From: an uncultured Paraglaciecola sp.
GTDB taxonomy: Bacteria; Pseudomonadota; Gammaproteobacteria; Enterobacterales; Alteromonadaceae
Length of the DNA: 64,000 nt
Reading direction: 5' to 3'
NCBI GenBank assembly: GCA_947498355.1
Contig: CANMKA010000003.1
Location: 1-64,000 of the forward strand
The position numbers were made by a program, and so were the translations under genes. How positions within the stretch are numbered: the stretch's first letter is position 1; each line of letters starts with the position of its first letter. Of this stretch, positions 8,656 through 18,570 are shown piece after piece. The notes beneath the pieces are model-generated. The model saw only the letters and a list, made by a program, of their open reading frames with translations, searched no databases and had not been told where the DNA came from.

Positions 8656-9735
8656 TTATGAATTAATTGAAACTGAACCATCCCAGTTTGGCTTAATTGG
8701 AACCTGTTTTAGACGCTGGCATTGTTCTAGGTGATATTGGATAAGTTTTTCGTTGGGGTATTGCTCTAGGGCATGAACAAAAATGCTTTCTGCTTTTAAG
8801 ATGTTACCTTGGCGTCTTTGCTCTATGCCTTGTTGAATAAAAGCTGCACTATCGAGTTTGGCTTGTTGGATAGCTGGCAATAAGTGATCGAGTATTTCGT
8901 ATACCTCGATTGGACCTTGGCGACCTTTCACTTTCACCCAGTCGAGTATGCGATAGCTGAATGTGCCTTTGGCGTTGGCTATGTCTAACGTTTGCGCACT
9001 CACGACTATGTCTGCGCCATATATCGGCGCCAATGCTTCAAGGCGATAGGCTACGTTAACACTGTCGCCTATGACTGTGGTGTCCATTCTATCGTTTGAG
9101 CCTACTGTGCCTATGATCACTGGACCAAAGTGTATGCCTATACCAATATTCACGGGAGGGTAGTTACAGTTGGCCCTATGTTGGTTATACAAGCTAATAC
9201 TTTGCCGTAAGCCTAGGGCCGCTCTTAGGGCATCTTGGGCTTTATCTTGATTGGTGCCTTTGGGTCTGTCGAATAAAGCCATCACCGCATCACCAATAAA
9301 CTTATCGATAAAGCCATTATTTTGATGGATAGGATCGTTCATACGTAAAAAGTAAGAGTTGAGAAAGTTCATTAACTCTTGAGGGCTCATCTGTTCAGAT
9401 AAGCTAGTAAATCCGCGAATATCCGTAAACAAGATTGCCAGCTCGTCTTCGTCTGCCTTGCCTAACTCTAAGGTGTTGGCCCCATGTTTGGTGAGGTGGT
9501 CAACAAATTGTTTAGGCACGAACTTTCTGAAGGTTTGGTTAAGTTGCTTAGCTTGTTCAGCCGAAAATGCAATCTTGGTTTGGTCTGCTTGTGCTGAGCT
9601 GTGTTCTTGTTGATGAGGCGGCGGGCTAAGTCTGGCGGCTTTAAGCTTTTTAAGCAGTACCACCACCAACCAAGTGTAAAGTATAAAAAATATACTTACG
9701 CCAAGTGGTAGTGGTTGTAATAGCCAATCTAGCAT
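8656..9735 (-). CDS. Membrane-anchored class III adenylate/guanylate cyclase
   Basis: The 359-residue protein has one N-terminal membrane helix (LGVSIFFILYTWLVVVLLKKL), a short linker and a class III cyclase domain at about residues 85-280. The metal-binding Asp pair lies in AILFTDIRGFT and GFIDKFIGDAVMALF. The Lys of FIDKF and the Asp in TVIGDSVNVAYRLE favour ATP as substrate, and the Asn/Arg transition-state pair is in SVNVAYRLE. The C-terminal 70 residues form helices resembling a single TPR-like hairpin. The protein should make cAMP at the inner membrane. It sits just downstream of hemL but has no functional link to it that I can see. Confidence 0.88.
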   Translation of the reverse strand: MLDWLLQPLPLGVSIFFILYTWLVVVLLKKLKAARLSPPPHQQEHSSAQADQTKIAFSAEQAKQLNQTFRKFVPKQFVDHLTKHGANTLELGKADEDELAILFTDIRGFTSLSEQMSPQELMNFLNSYFLRMNDPIHQNNGFIDKFIGDAVMALFDRPKGTNQDKAQDALRAALGLRQSISLYNQHRANCNYPPVNIGIGIHFGPVIIGTVGSNDRMDTTVIGDSVNVAYRLEALAPIYGADIVVSAQTLDIANAKGTFSYRILDWVKVKGRQGPIEVYEILDHLLPAIQQAKLDSAAFIQQGIEQRRQGNILKAESIFVHALEQYPNEKLIQYHLEQCQRLKQVPIKPNWDGSVSINS

Positions 9736-9753
9736 AGAGACTCGTTGTCCTTA

Positions 9754-11049
9754 CTAAGCATGTTTGGCAACGTTGGCCAATACTTTGTCTGCAATGCGTA
9801 GGGTTTCAGCAATCACCTCTGGGGTATGTTGGGCAGAGACAAACCCTGCTTCGTATGAGGCTGGCGCTAGGTATACGCCTTGCTCTAGCATACCGTGGTA
9901 AAACAGGTTGAATTGTTCGGTATTGCAATTAATGGCTTGTTGGTAGTTTGTCACTCGCTCTATGTCTGTAAAAAACAGGCCAAACATACTGCCAGCGTAA
10001 TTTACTGACATGGGCACCCCATGTTTATCGGCTAAGGCTTTGATACCTTCAGCCAAGTCTTGAGCGGTTTTATCGAGCTGTGGGTAGAGGTTTACAAATT
10101 TCTCAATATGGGTCAAAGAAGCTAGGCCTGCTGCCATGGCCACCGGATTGCCGGATAAGGTGCCTGCTTGATAAACCGGGCCTAGGGGAGCTAATTGCTC
10201 CATAATTTCACGTCTGCCACCAAAAGCACCAACTGGCATACCACCACCTATTACTTTGCCTAAGCAAGTCAAATCGGGTGTTATCTGATACTTTTCTTGA
10301 GCGCCGCCTTTAGCCACCCTAAAGCCGGTCATGACTTCATCAAAAATTAACAGCGCACCATAACGCTCGCAAATTGCTTTTAAGCCTGACAAGAAGCCGT
10401 CTACAGGTGGGATACAATTCATATTACCTGCAACCGGCTCTACAATAATACACGCTATGTCGTCTGGATGTTGTTCGAATGCTTGTTTGACTGATTCCAG
10501 ATTATTATATTCAACGGTTAGGGTATGTTGAGCAAAGTCAGCGGGTACACCCGGAGAACTCGGTACGCCAAAAGTTAAAGCGCCCGATCCAGCTTTGACT
10601 AACAGTGAGTCGGCGTGGCCATGATAACAGCCTTCAAATTTTAAGATTTTGTCGCGCTTAGTAAAACCTCGGGCTAGTCGAATGGCACTCATTGTGGCTT
10701 CGGTACCAGAGTTAACCATGCGCAGCATTTCCATTGAAGGGACCATCTGGCTGACGCGTTCAGCCATGACGATTTCGATTTCGGTGGGAGCACCGAAGCT
10801 CAGCCCATTTTCGACTGAATCAAGTACGGCTTGGCGAATACCTGGGTGGTTATGACCTAGTACCATAGGCCCCCAAGACAGCACGTAGTCTATGTAGCGT
10901 TTGCCATCGGCGTCGAATAAATAAGGGCCATCGGCTTTAGTGATGAAAGGTGGCGTGCCACCTACCGCTTTAAACGCCCTAACGGGAGAATTAACCCCGC
11001 CTGGAATATGTTGCTTGGCGCGTTCGAATAGTGTTTGTGATGTTTGCAT
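9754..11049 (-). CDS. hemL: Glutamate-1-semialdehyde 2,1-aminomutase
   Basis: PLP enzyme of the C5 tetrapyrrole pathway that converts glutamate-1-semialdehyde to 5-aminolevulinate in the cytoplasm. Hallmarks are [18 protein letters not shown] at the N-terminus, [26 protein letters not shown] and the PLP Lys in [19 protein letters not shown]. From the ATG at 11049 it is 431 residues, close to the usual 426-430. The longer frame to 11085 is rejected because AAGAG lies 6 bases before the inner ATG and the extra residues match nothing in the family. It lies 43 bases downstream of pyrB on the same strand. Confidence 0.97.
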   Translation of the reverse strand: MQTSQTLFERAKQHIPGGVNSPVRAFKAVGGTPPFITKADGPYLFDADGKRYIDYVLSWGPMVLGHNHPGIRQAVLDSVENGLSFGAPTEIEIVMAERVSQMVPSMEMLRMVNSGTEATMSAIRLARGFTKRDKILKFEGCYHGHADSLLVKAGSGALTFGVPSSPGVPADFAQHTLTVEYNNLESVKQAFEQHPDDIACIIVEPVAGNMNCIPPVDGFLSGLKAICERYGALLIFDEVMTGFRVAKGGAQEKYQITPDLTCLGKVIGGGMPVGAFGGRREIMEQLAPLGPVYQAGTLSGNPVAMAAGLASLTHIEKFVNLYPQLDKTAQDLAEGIKALADKHGVPMSVNYAGSMFGLFFTDIERVTNYQQAINCNTEQFNLFYHGMLEQGVYLAPASYEAGFVSAQHTPEVIAETLRIADKVLANVAKHA

Positions 11050-11092
11050 AAAGACTCTTAAGTGGGTTCTTCGGTTGGTGAACAATCAATGG

Positions 11093-12097
11093 TTAACTGT
11101 TTACGTGCCAGTGCACGTTTTGATCAAACTTACTGACAATGTTTTCAACACCTAGGGTAAGGGCAAACAAGGCCATTCTCACCAATACGCCATTATCAGT
11201 TTGACGAAAAATTGCTAAGTTAGGATTTAAATTTAGATCGTTGTCCAGTTCGTTGGCTTCGGCTCTAGAATCTCGCGGCAATGGATGCATGATCACGGTT
11301 TTCGATTGAAAGTGCTTAGTGTACACCTGATGATTTAAGCGAAACCTACCACGATAAAGGTTGGCTTCATCTTGGCTAGAGAAGCGCTCTTCTTGGATTC
11401 GGGTTTGATAACAAATATCTGCATCTAAGCTGCCGGCTAATTGTTCGGTGATTGTATATTGATGGCCTGAGTTTTCGATGGCGTTAATAATGGCGGTTGG
11501 CATCGCCAATTCTTTGGGCGAAATTAAAGTAAAGCGAATGTTGTTAAATAGACACATGAGCTTTGATAAAGAGTGTACGGTTCGCCCGTGCTTTAAATCG
11601 CCAATCATGGCAATGTGCATGCCGTCTATGGTACTGCCGTGGGCATGTAATTCTTTTTGAATGGTGTATAAATCGAGTAACGCTTGGGTGGGATGCTCGT
11701 TAGCACCATCACCGCCGTTTATTACAGGGATACGGCTTCCTTCAGCAAATTCGGCTACCGAACCTGCATCTGGGTGACGCATGGCGATAATATCAGAGTA
11801 GCCGCTAAGTACGCGGGCCGTATCGTACAAGGACTCGCCTTTAGCTAGTGCAGAATTACTTAAACCTGTGGTTTCACGTACTTCGCCACCTAACAGGTTA
11901 AACGCGGTGCCAAAACTAACTCGCGTACGGGTACTGGGTTCAAAAAATAAATTACCTAAAATTGCGCCGTTTAATACTGTGGTGCGTTTTTGCCGCTTGG
12001 CATAGGGCAACATCCGATCTGCCACTTGAAATACTTGTTCTATTGCTTCTCGGTCAAATTGATTAACTGAGAGAATATGACTACCCGTAAAATTCAT
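11093..12097 (-). CDS. pyrB: Aspartate carbamoyltransferase catalytic chain
   Basis: Catalyses carbamoyl phosphate + aspartate to carbamoyl aspartate, the committed step of pyrimidine synthesis. The product has 334 residues from the inner ATG. The carbamoyl-phosphate loop FFEPSTRTRVSF is intact, the HPTQALLDLYT helix is present, and the C-terminal region has MHPLPRDSRAEANELDND. The sequence resembles the longer Shewanella/Alteromonas type rather than the 311-residue E. coli chain. No pyrI regulatory subunit follows, so allosteric control by the classical partner is not expected from this locus. The ATG at 12097 has AAGCGAG upstream, whereas the ATG at 12115 has no ribosome site. Confidence 0.96.
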   Translation of the reverse strand: MNFTGSHILSVNQFDREAIEQVFQVADRMLPYAKRQKRTTVLNGAILGNLFFEPSTRTRVSFGTAFNLLGGEVRETTGLSNSALAKGESLYDTARVLSGYSDIIAMRHPDAGSVAEFAEGSRIPVINGGDGANEHPTQALLDLYTIQKELHAHGSTIDGMHIAMIGDLKHGRTVHSLSKLMCLFNNIRFTLISPKELAMPTAIINAIENSGHQYTITEQLAGSLDADICYQTRIQEERFSSQDEANLYRGRFRLNHQVYTKHFQSKTVIMHPLPRDSRAEANELDNDLNLNPNLAIFRQTDNGVLVRMALFALTLGVENIVSKFDQNVHWHVNS

Positions 12098-12267
12098 AAA
12101 CTCGCTTCTGTGCATGACTCAAATTAGGCAGATTTTATCAAACTTTGTGTCCCTATGCCGAACTTTAGACCTTTGCTTAGCGACACTAAATAACCTGAGT
12201 TGACATGGGATTGTCGTCTGTTCAGGTGGTTTAGGTATAAACGGGAGAAGCCAGCCCCAAGCCTAAG

Positions 12268-13434
12268 CTAGCGCCAAGGGGCTGATTTATGTGTGTGTTG
12301 GCTACTCTTATGTTTTTGCGAGTGCTTGTGGGGTTTGGCTGGTTTCCAGCTTTTATGGGATCTAGATTGGGTTTGCTTAACACCTTTTGAATGGTGAGCT
12401 GCGGCCTTTTTATCATGCCAATGCTTGGTTTTTGGCTTTTTGTATCCTTGGGTGACGACCACAGGTTTTTTATAATCGTGTTTTCGGTACTGTTTACTTT
12501 TTGACTCCCAGCCTTGGTTATTCTTGATAATACGCTGACCATGTTTTTTGCTGTAGCCTGGTTTATTAGGTGGGGTGCGGTGCTTGGCATACCCTTGATG
12601 ACGCCACTTATTGTATTCTGATGTGCGTACTTTTTGTCGGTTATGGCGATAGCCATGCCACTGATAGTAAGGTTTAGCCTTGTAATGGCGATGAATACCT
12701 ACGTAGCCGTGATCCCAAAAAACTGTGGCGAAGTGAAACCTAGTGTTTACGATTTTGTGCTTAACCCAAATAATCCGTCTTGAGTACTTATCTGAGTATG
12801 GTGCTGTCCAATGATACGGGGAGTGCCGACCATACCTTTTCGTGCCAAACACGTTATTTACATCGTAGGCTGGAATATACACGATATTTGGAAAGCGGCT
12901 CTGGATAACAATTTGGCCATGGTGGTGGTGTAAGTCAATGTAGTGATTAGCTTGCAGCTGGCCATGTTGGTAGGCTTGAGAACGCAAGGTTTGCACCTCC
13001 GCTAAGACTTGAGCTTGTTGATGTAAAAATGCCTGCCCTAGAGTCTGTAACCAATCTAGATCTTGGCTTAATCTTTGTATTAGGGGAGTAACCTTGAGTA
13101 ACGCGACTACGCTTGGGTCCCAATGTTTATCCGCAGTGTAATACTGAATTTGCTGCGCTGAATAGTGCTCATGCTTGGCTCGCCAACGTGCGCCTTGTAC
13201 TACCTGTAGGGGATAGGTTGAAGCTACAAAAATATGAGACAACACGCTATCTGGGTATAAAGCAATGGGTGCTAATATCTGCTGTAACGCTAAGGGCGAG
13301 TGTAAGCGGGTGGCCCCATGTGTAGAGTAGTTTGAGGTACTCAGAGTTTTGCCCTGAGCAAGGTTAAGTAAGCTGGTGACTAATACCCCTAAAACACATA
13401 GGTAAATGGCAATATATTTAATTTGCTGACGCAT
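12268..13434 (-). CDS. DUF3300-family secreted protein with His/Lys-rich tail
   Basis: The 388-residue protein has an N-terminal hydrophobic signal or anchor (YIAIYLCVLGVLVTSLLNL). The region at about 45-190 matches DUF3300: LQQILAPIALYPDSVLSHIFVAS, HWDPSVVALLKV and IVIQSRFPNIVYIPAYDVNNVFG. The following 200 residues are low complexity and rich in His, Lys, Tyr and Trp (many HKH, KSKQ and PHKH runs), giving a strongly basic tail. The function of DUF3300 is not established; the tail suggests binding to polyanions or metals in the periplasm. A second frame overlapping the tail is a compositional shadow. Confidence 0.75.
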   Translation of the reverse strand: MRQQIKYIAIYLCVLGVLVTSLLNLAQGKTLSTSNYSTHGATRLHSPLALQQILAPIALYPDSVLSHIFVASTYPLQVVQGARWRAKHEHYSAQQIQYYTADKHWDPSVVALLKVTPLIQRLSQDLDWLQTLGQAFLHQQAQVLAEVQTLRSQAYQHGQLQANHYIDLHHHHGQIVIQSRFPNIVYIPAYDVNNVFGTKRYGRHSPYHWTAPYSDKYSRRIIWVKHKIVNTRFHFATVFWDHGYVGIHRHYKAKPYYQWHGYRHNRQKVRTSEYNKWRHQGYAKHRTPPNKPGYSKKHGQRIIKNNQGWESKSKQYRKHDYKKPVVVTQGYKKPKTKHWHDKKAAAHHSKGVKQTQSRSHKSWKPAKPHKHSQKHKSSQHTHKSAPWR

Positions 13435-13613
13435 ACCTTGTCTCCTGTAATCAATCCAATGTGGATCCGTACAATAGGTATACGCAGTGCTGACTTAACC
13501 TTAACTGAATAGACCGTTAATGGCTATTTGATGAGGTTTATTGAGCAGCTCTAGGTTATGGCCTAGGCGTTATTAAAGCTATGAATTAGCTTACTTCTAA
13601 TCCAGAGTTTAGG

Positions 13614-14252
13614 TTATTTATCTTGCGATGGTTCGGCTTTAAATAAGTGTTCGGAAAATTGGTGACCTAATTTTTCGGTTTTAGTGCGGATGTAATTTAG
13701 ATTATCTGGATGCACACCTTGGTCAATGGGTATCCTCTCGGCTACGTTAATCCCCATCTTGATCAGAGCGGCATGTTTTTTAGGATTATTAGTCATTAAA
13801 GAGACGTGTTTGATGTTTAATTTGTCGAGCATGACTTTGCAAATATCGTAGCTGCGTAGGTCTGCGTCAAACCCTAAGTGCTCGTTGGCCTCAACTGTAT
13901 CCATGCCTGCGTCTTGCAGTTTGTAGGCTTTGATTTTATTTAGTAGACCAATTCCCCTGCCTTCTTGGCGTAAGTAGAGTAACACCCCTTTACCATGGGC
14001 CACTATGCTTTCGAGGGCTTTGTGCAACTGTGCTCCACAGTCGCAGCGGGTGCTAAACAATGCATCGCCAGTTAAACACTCAGAATGAATACGAATTGGG
14101 ACCACCTCGTCTTCTGTCCATTGACCATAAGACAAGGCAACATGTTCTTGTTCAGACGCTTGCTCGACAAAACCGTGAATTCGAAATTGCCCTAGCTGAG
14201 TGGGTAAATTAGCAGAGCTTACGTATTGATAGTCTTGGCTTTGATCGTTCAT
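13614..14252 (-). CDS. ribA: GTP cyclohydrolase II
   Basis: First committed enzyme of riboflavin synthesis, converting GTP to 2,5-diamino-6-ribosylamino-4-pyrimidinone phosphate, formate and pyrophosphate. The Zn-binding cysteines are arranged as C-x10-C-x-C in CLTGDALFSTRCDCG. The catalytic stretch LYLRQEGRGIGLLNKIKAY and the NPKKHAAL element are intact. Length 212, against 196 in E. coli, with short extra N- and C-terminal tails. It is a stand-alone RibA with no RibB fusion. The gene is isolated from other rib genes. Confidence 0.95.
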   Translation of the reverse strand: MNDQSQDYQYVSSANLPTQLGQFRIHGFVEQASEQEHVALSYGQWTEDEVVPIRIHSECLTGDALFSTRCDCGAQLHKALESIVAHGKGVLLYLRQEGRGIGLLNKIKAYKLQDAGMDTVEANEHLGFDADLRSYDICKVMLDKLNIKHVSLMTNNPKKHAALIKMGINVAERIPIDQGVHPDNLNYIRTKTEKLGHQFSEHLFKAEPSQDK

Positions 14253-14349
14253 GAATAGTTAACTGCATTATCGTTATTTAGGTAGGCATATCTGCCTAGA
14301 GAGCGTGATGCTTATATGTGGGCATTATCTAACAAAAGACAAGTGATAC

Positions 14350-17202
14350 CTAGTGATTTAATGGTATAAAGTTTGTCAGTGGGGCGGGTTTGGCAATTCC
14401 GTAGCCTTGGGCATAGTCGACGCCCATTTTACCTAGTTCGACCATGATATCGGTGGACTCTACAAATTCGGCAATCGTTTCCATTCCCATGGCTTTGGCT
14501 ACATCTTTGATTGACTTGACCATAGCTAAATCTATTGGGTCGATGAGTATATCTTTGACAAAACTGCCATCAATTTTGAGTTGCTGAACCGGCAAATTCT
14601 TCAAATGATTGTAAGACGAAAAGCCACTACCAAAGTCGTCTAAGGCGAATTTACAGCCGAGATTTTGAAAGGTATGGATAAACTCTAACGTTTCTTCCAT
14701 TTTTAAAATTGCCATACTCTCGGTAATCTCGAAACAGATTTTTTTGTAAGGGATTTTGTGTTTTTCGAACGCGTTTAATACAAATAATTTAAGTTCTTTA
14801 TCTGCAAGTGAGTGCCCACTTAGGTTGATGTTCGCTTGATCTAAGTGTTGAATATGCTCTGGGTGTAACGCCAGCCATTGAAAGAAGTTTTCTATTACCC
14901 ACTTGTCGATTTTGGCCGTTAAGTTATAACGCTCGGCAGAAGGTAAAAAGTCGGCCGGTGAGATCAACTTACCCCCGGCATCTTTGAGCCGTAGGAGTAT
15001 TTCGTAGTGGTGGTCCGTATTGTGTTGAGTAAGAGATTGGTAATGTTGGTAATACAACTCAAATTGGTGATTGTCTATGGCTTGATTGATTTGTGATAAC
15101 CAAGACAGTTGAGACTCGTAGCGCTGCACGTGTTCATCGTCTTCTGAATAGGTATGAACTTGGTTGCGACCTCGCTCTTTAGCCATGTAACAGGCGGAGT
15201 CGGCCATACTTAGCAGGTGTTCTGGGCTAACGACTCCTTCAGACCAAGAGGCTTGGCCAATGCTAATGCCTAGGGTAAATATGTGATCTTCCCAAACAAA
15301 TCGGAATTCGGCTACTGCGTTAAGGATTTTGTTTGCCAGCAAATAGGCCATCTGGGCATTGTCGTTTTGCAATAAAATGCCAAACTCATCTCCGCCTAAT
15401 CTTGCTAGGGTGCCTTTTGCCGAAACCAGTTTATTGAGCTTTCGCGACAGTTGATTAATTAATAAGTCGCCAGCTTTGTGGCCGCAGGTGTCGTTAACTA
15501 CCTTGAATTGATCTAAGTCTAAATACAGTATCGTTAGAGCTGCACCGTTTTCTATGGCGTTTTTTAATGCCACTTTCAATTTTTTCTCGAATTCACGACG
15601 ATTGAATACCCCCGTAAGAGAGTCGTGGGTCGCCATAAATTTGAGACTCATGTCTGATTTTTTACGTTCGGTAATGTCAAAAATACTCCCAAACACATAA
15701 CGCTCGTTATTTTCGACTTTTATTTGTCCCGAAATCGAGAACCAAAATTCTTTACCATCGCGGCAGATTCCTTTTATTTCTTTGCCTATGACTTTGCCAT
15801 GTTGATGAATTTCGCCAAGCAGTAGGTCTCGATCGTCTGGATTGGCGTAAAACTCACTGGCGTTGTCAATTGCTTCGAGCATCTGTTTTTCGTCGTCGTA
15901 ACCAAACAGGCTGCACATAGCAGGGTTAACAGAAATAAGCTTGCCGTCTATGGTTGAGGTATATAGGCCTTCTGCCGAATTTCTAAATAGCTTATAAAAG
16001 CGTTGTAGATCGTTGATCACATTGAGTTGTTGTAGGGTTTGTCTGTGTGTAATCACTTTTTCGTGGGCTTCAATGGCGATGCTCACCACTAACAGGCCCA
16101 ACATAGCGGCTGAATACAATAACAGCATATTCGTTTGGCTTAATAATATGCTGAAATAGGCTGAGCCTACCTGACTAACACAGCTTATTGCCACTAAAGA
16201 TGCGCCAAGTATCCCCAGTAAGTTCGAGATTTTTTTGTCTGTTTCAAAGTAAAAAAACGCCAGCACTGATAGCACACTTAGTGCAAAAAATAGGGTGATT
16301 AATACCAGTAATATTTGGGTTTGGTAATCGGTTACCAGCAGTGACGCCAGCAAAATCGCGCTAAGTAAATAAAATACATGTCGCCATTTTGCGGGTATTT
16401 TTTCGAGCATACGAAAGGTGACTTTTGATGCAGATAAGAGCAAACCTGCGATTAGGACTATTGTCACCCCAGACGTGTGGGCAGTAATACCTGTGATTTG
16501 CCCAATAATGCCGCTATTGTTTAAAAATAACAGGACAAATCCTGCGTTTAGCATAGAAAACCAAAACCTAACTGGACTGCGCATAAAAATGTAGGTAATT
16601 AAGAAATAGCAACTAAGTATGGTTAACCCGCCACTGATAAAGCCTAACACTGCCAGTAAAATTTCTTCTCTGAGTAGCATGGAAGACTGTTTATCAAGAA
16701 ATATGGGAAAAACTAGCGGGCCGTCATGCTTGATTCGAAAGTAAACATTCACTTGTTCTTGGCCAGGTTCGATTAAGGCAACAAAAAACCTGTGCTTAAT
16801 AAAGCGTTGCGAAAAGGCACGCTCTGCGCCCATTAAATAGGTATTTAGTAAGCGAGTTTTGCTGTCTAAAACGTAAATATCCACTTGGTCGAGTAGTGGG
16901 TTGCCAATACCAAAAAAGTAGGGTGAAGTGTTTGATGAGGGGAAGCGTAACGATACCTTGCCCCACAGGCTTTGATTAGCACCGACTTGAGAGGGTTTGA
17001 AGTTTTTCTGCCAATTGGTCAGGCCTTGAATATCTGACAGTTGCATTTTGTCTGAGTTGATTGTCCATTCAACAGTATTTAGTAGGTTGATTGATTCGTG
17101 ACTTTCTTCAACGTTAATAGGCTGACTTGAATGGGCGGATACTGCGACAAACATCCAGATCAGTAAGCTCAGAGGTAACATTGCAAAAAAAATTCGATTC
17201 AT
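14350..17202 (-). CDS. 7TM-PAS-GGDEF-EAL cyclic-di-GMP enzyme
   Basis: About 950 residues. In order: a signal segment; an extracellular sensor of the 7TMR-DISM type (about 30-180; GKVSLRFPSS, FGIGNPLLDQVDIYV); seven membrane helices (about 185-385); PAS (about 400-510; NSAEGLYTSTIDGKLISVNPAM); GGDEF (ARLGGDEFGILL); and EAL. The GGDEF motif is intact, but the usual RxxD inhibitory site before it is absent (the text reads SAKGTLARLGGDEF). The EAL signature reads EILLR rather than EALLR, while CFEITES and DDFGSGFSSY are kept, so phosphodiesterase activity is likely. The ATG at 17202 is chosen because AAGGGAAGGA precedes it and it gives a normal signal peptide; a longer start at 17244 exists. Confidence 0.88.
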   Translation of the reverse strand: MNRIFFAMLPLSLLIWMFVAVSAHSSQPINVEESHESINLLNTVEWTINSDKMQLSDIQGLTNWQKNFKPSQVGANQSLWGKVSLRFPSSNTSPYFFGIGNPLLDQVDIYVLDSKTRLLNTYLMGAERAFSQRFIKHRFFVALIEPGQEQVNVYFRIKHDGPLVFPIFLDKQSSMLLREEILLAVLGFISGGLTILSCYFLITYIFMRSPVRFWFSMLNAGFVLLFLNNSGIIGQITGITAHTSGVTIVLIAGLLLSASKVTFRMLEKIPAKWRHVFYLLSAILLASLLVTDYQTQILLVLITLFFALSVLSVLAFFYFETDKKISNLLGILGASLVAISCVSQVGSAYFSILLSQTNMLLLYSAAMLGLLVVSIAIEAHEKVITHRQTLQQLNVINDLQRFYKLFRNSAEGLYTSTIDGKLISVNPAMCSLFGYDDEKQMLEAIDNASEFYANPDDRDLLLGEIHQHGKVIGKEIKGICRDGKEFWFSISGQIKVENNERYVFGSIFDITERKKSDMSLKFMATHDSLTGVFNRREFEKKLKVALKNAIENGAALTILYLDLDQFKVVNDTCGHKAGDLLINQLSRKLNKLVSAKGTLARLGGDEFGILLQNDNAQMAYLLANKILNAVAEFRFVWEDHIFTLGISIGQASWSEGVVSPEHLLSMADSACYMAKERGRNQVHTYSEDDEHVQRYESQLSWLSQINQAIDNHQFELYYQHYQSLTQHNTDHHYEILLRLKDAGGKLISPADFLPSAERYNLTAKIDKWVIENFFQWLALHPEHIQHLDQANINLSGHSLADKELKLFVLNAFEKHKIPYKKICFEITESMAILKMEETLEFIHTFQNLGCKFALDDFGSGFSSYNHLKNLPVQQLKIDGSFVKDILIDPIDLAMVKSIKDVAKAMGMETIAEFVESTDIMVELGKMGVDYAQGYGIAKPAPLTNFIPLNH

Positions 17203-17265
17203 TCCTTCCCTTAAAAAGCTCAGCGTTGACTCCGCTACCTTCATAGTAGGCTATTTTTTGAGTGA

Positions 17266-17523
17266 TTATAATAATAATCTGTGTGCGTTAGTCCTACTAT
17301 TAATGCGTCCCATATTTTGTATGACGGCTTGTTGGCTGAATTGACTATTTTTCGCAAAGCTCCCTTCAAATAAACTATTTTGTTGTTTTGAGGTCTCAGT
17401 TATACCTAATTGCGCAAACAAGTCATGGTTGATTATTTGGAGTTTTACGCATAATTGAGGTTTTGGTTGCACCTTACTGAGGAACTCTGTGGGTTCTGTT
17501 GCAAAAGAGTGATCGAAGATCAT
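17266..17523 (-). pseudogene. Fragment resembling the 5' end of selO (YdiU protein adenylyltransferase)
   Basis: The frame reads MIFDHSFATEPTEFLSKVQP and then KPQLCVKLQIINHDLFAQLGI. This resembles the start of SelO/YdiU proteins (FDNSFAREP..F..RVxPTPLxNPxLVxxNxxLAxxLGL). After LFEGSF the resemblance ends, and the frame stops after 85 residues where a SelO continues for about 400 more, including the YAGHQFG motif. I read it as a truncated remnant. It lies between the c-di-GMP gene and a cytochrome gene. Expression is doubtful. Confidence 0.5.
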
Positions 17524-17586
17524 ACCTAAACCTTATATACTGAATGAACGATTACCCCTAGGGGCACTTTTAAAAAGGAAACTTTT

Positions 17587-17910
17587 ATGAATAAGATTAA
17601 ACTTTCTGCTGTTGCTTTGGCTGCTTCTTGTGTTGCGTTTTCATCGTCAGTGTTTGCTGCCGACACCGAAGCAGGAAAGGCAAAAGCCGCAGTATGTGCT
17701 GCATGTCACGGCGCTAATGGTATTTCTATGATACCTACTTATCCTAATCTAGCGGGTCAAAAAGAGCTGTACCTAGCCGCTCAGTTAAAAGCGTTTCGTT
17801 CAGGTGAACGTAAAAATATGATCATGGCCCCTATGGCGGCCAACTTAAGTGATGAAGATATTGCTAACTTATCGGCTTACTACGCTAAATTAGATCCTGC
17901 AGGCAAATAA
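17587..17910 (+). CDS. Periplasmic cytochrome c, class I (c553/c5-like)
   Basis: The 107-residue protein has a signal peptide cleaved after SSVFA. A single haem-binding CAACH motif lies at residues 37-41 and the likely axial Met in [17 protein letters not shown]. The compact fold, with [19 protein letters not shown] between these elements, is typical of small electron-transfer cytochromes that shuttle between the bc1 complex and terminal oxidases. An AAAAAGGAA ribosome site precedes the ATG. The gene stands alone with its own terminator; the partner is not indicated by the neighbours. Confidence 0.92.
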   Translation: MNKIKLSAVALAASCVAFSSSVFAADTEAGKAKAAVCAACHGANGISMIPTYPNLAGQKELYLAAQLKAFRSGERKNMIMAPMAANLSDEDIANLSAYYAKLDPAGK

Positions 17911-17975
17911 ACCTCTGTTAATGTAGTTTGGCGGGAGTTCCTTGTTCTCCAAAAAACATGTCAGCAAACTAGAGT

Positions 17976-18016
17976 AAGCGAATACCCTATGAAGATAGGC
18001 TATTCGCTTTTTTGTT
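17976..18016 (+). terminator. Terminator of the cytochrome c gene
   Basis: AAGCGAATA (17976-17984) pairs with TATTCGCTT (18001-18009), extended inward by CCCTAT/GATAGG, and is followed by TTTTGTTTT. Confidence 0.85.
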
Positions 18017-18544
18017 TTAAGGCTTTTTAATGAAGAAACCCTAGCTTTTGGCATTGCTAGCTTTACCAATTTGGGCTGACCTCTTTTATCATGTTGCTTG
18101 CCATTACTCGATGGTTACGGTTTTTCTCCTTACTTAAACAGTAGATCGTCATATTTACCAAGTATGTCTTCTCATATTCGAATAAAATTATCGTTATTCA
18201 ATAATCGATTCGTAAATTAGTATCTGTAGTGCTCAGAATAATTCTTATGAAAAAACTTATGAGCTATAACGGTTAGCATCTCTCTAGATGATGGTTTGTT
18301 ACCTGAACAAACTGAATCACCCAAAATCATCACGTCTAAACTATTTCATCAAAGCTACCAAGCTACACTTTATTCCATAAAATGCGTGCATTGAAGTAAG
18401 CCTCAAGTAGCCCTGTCTATCCATTAACAATTTGCGTAGTAAATAAGAATTGCTGCAAAAGTAAACGACAAAGCGAGCTCAAAACAGCCAAAATATAGAC
18501 CGAACCGCCCAATTTGCATGTTCAGTAGTTACACAGTTGGAATA

Positions 18545-18570
18545 TAGTGATATAGTTGAATATATCACTA
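18545..18570. promoter_or_regulatory. 26-bp perfect palindrome, candidate operator for the YtrA-type regulator
   Basis: TAGTGATATA and TATATCACTA (10-bp arms) flank GTTGAA, about 115 bases upstream of the first gene. A TTGGAA hexamer at 18537 could be a -35 element overlapped by the palindrome. YtrA-type GntR proteins commonly repress their own operon, so this is the expected kind of site. Binding is inferred. Confidence 0.55.

Noticed and set aside
12231..12656. A 141-residue frame overlapping the DUF3300 gene on the same strand
   Set aside because: It lies in another reading frame of the low-complexity His/Lys tail; composition alone keeps it open, and the DUF3300 frame has family motifs and a signal segment.
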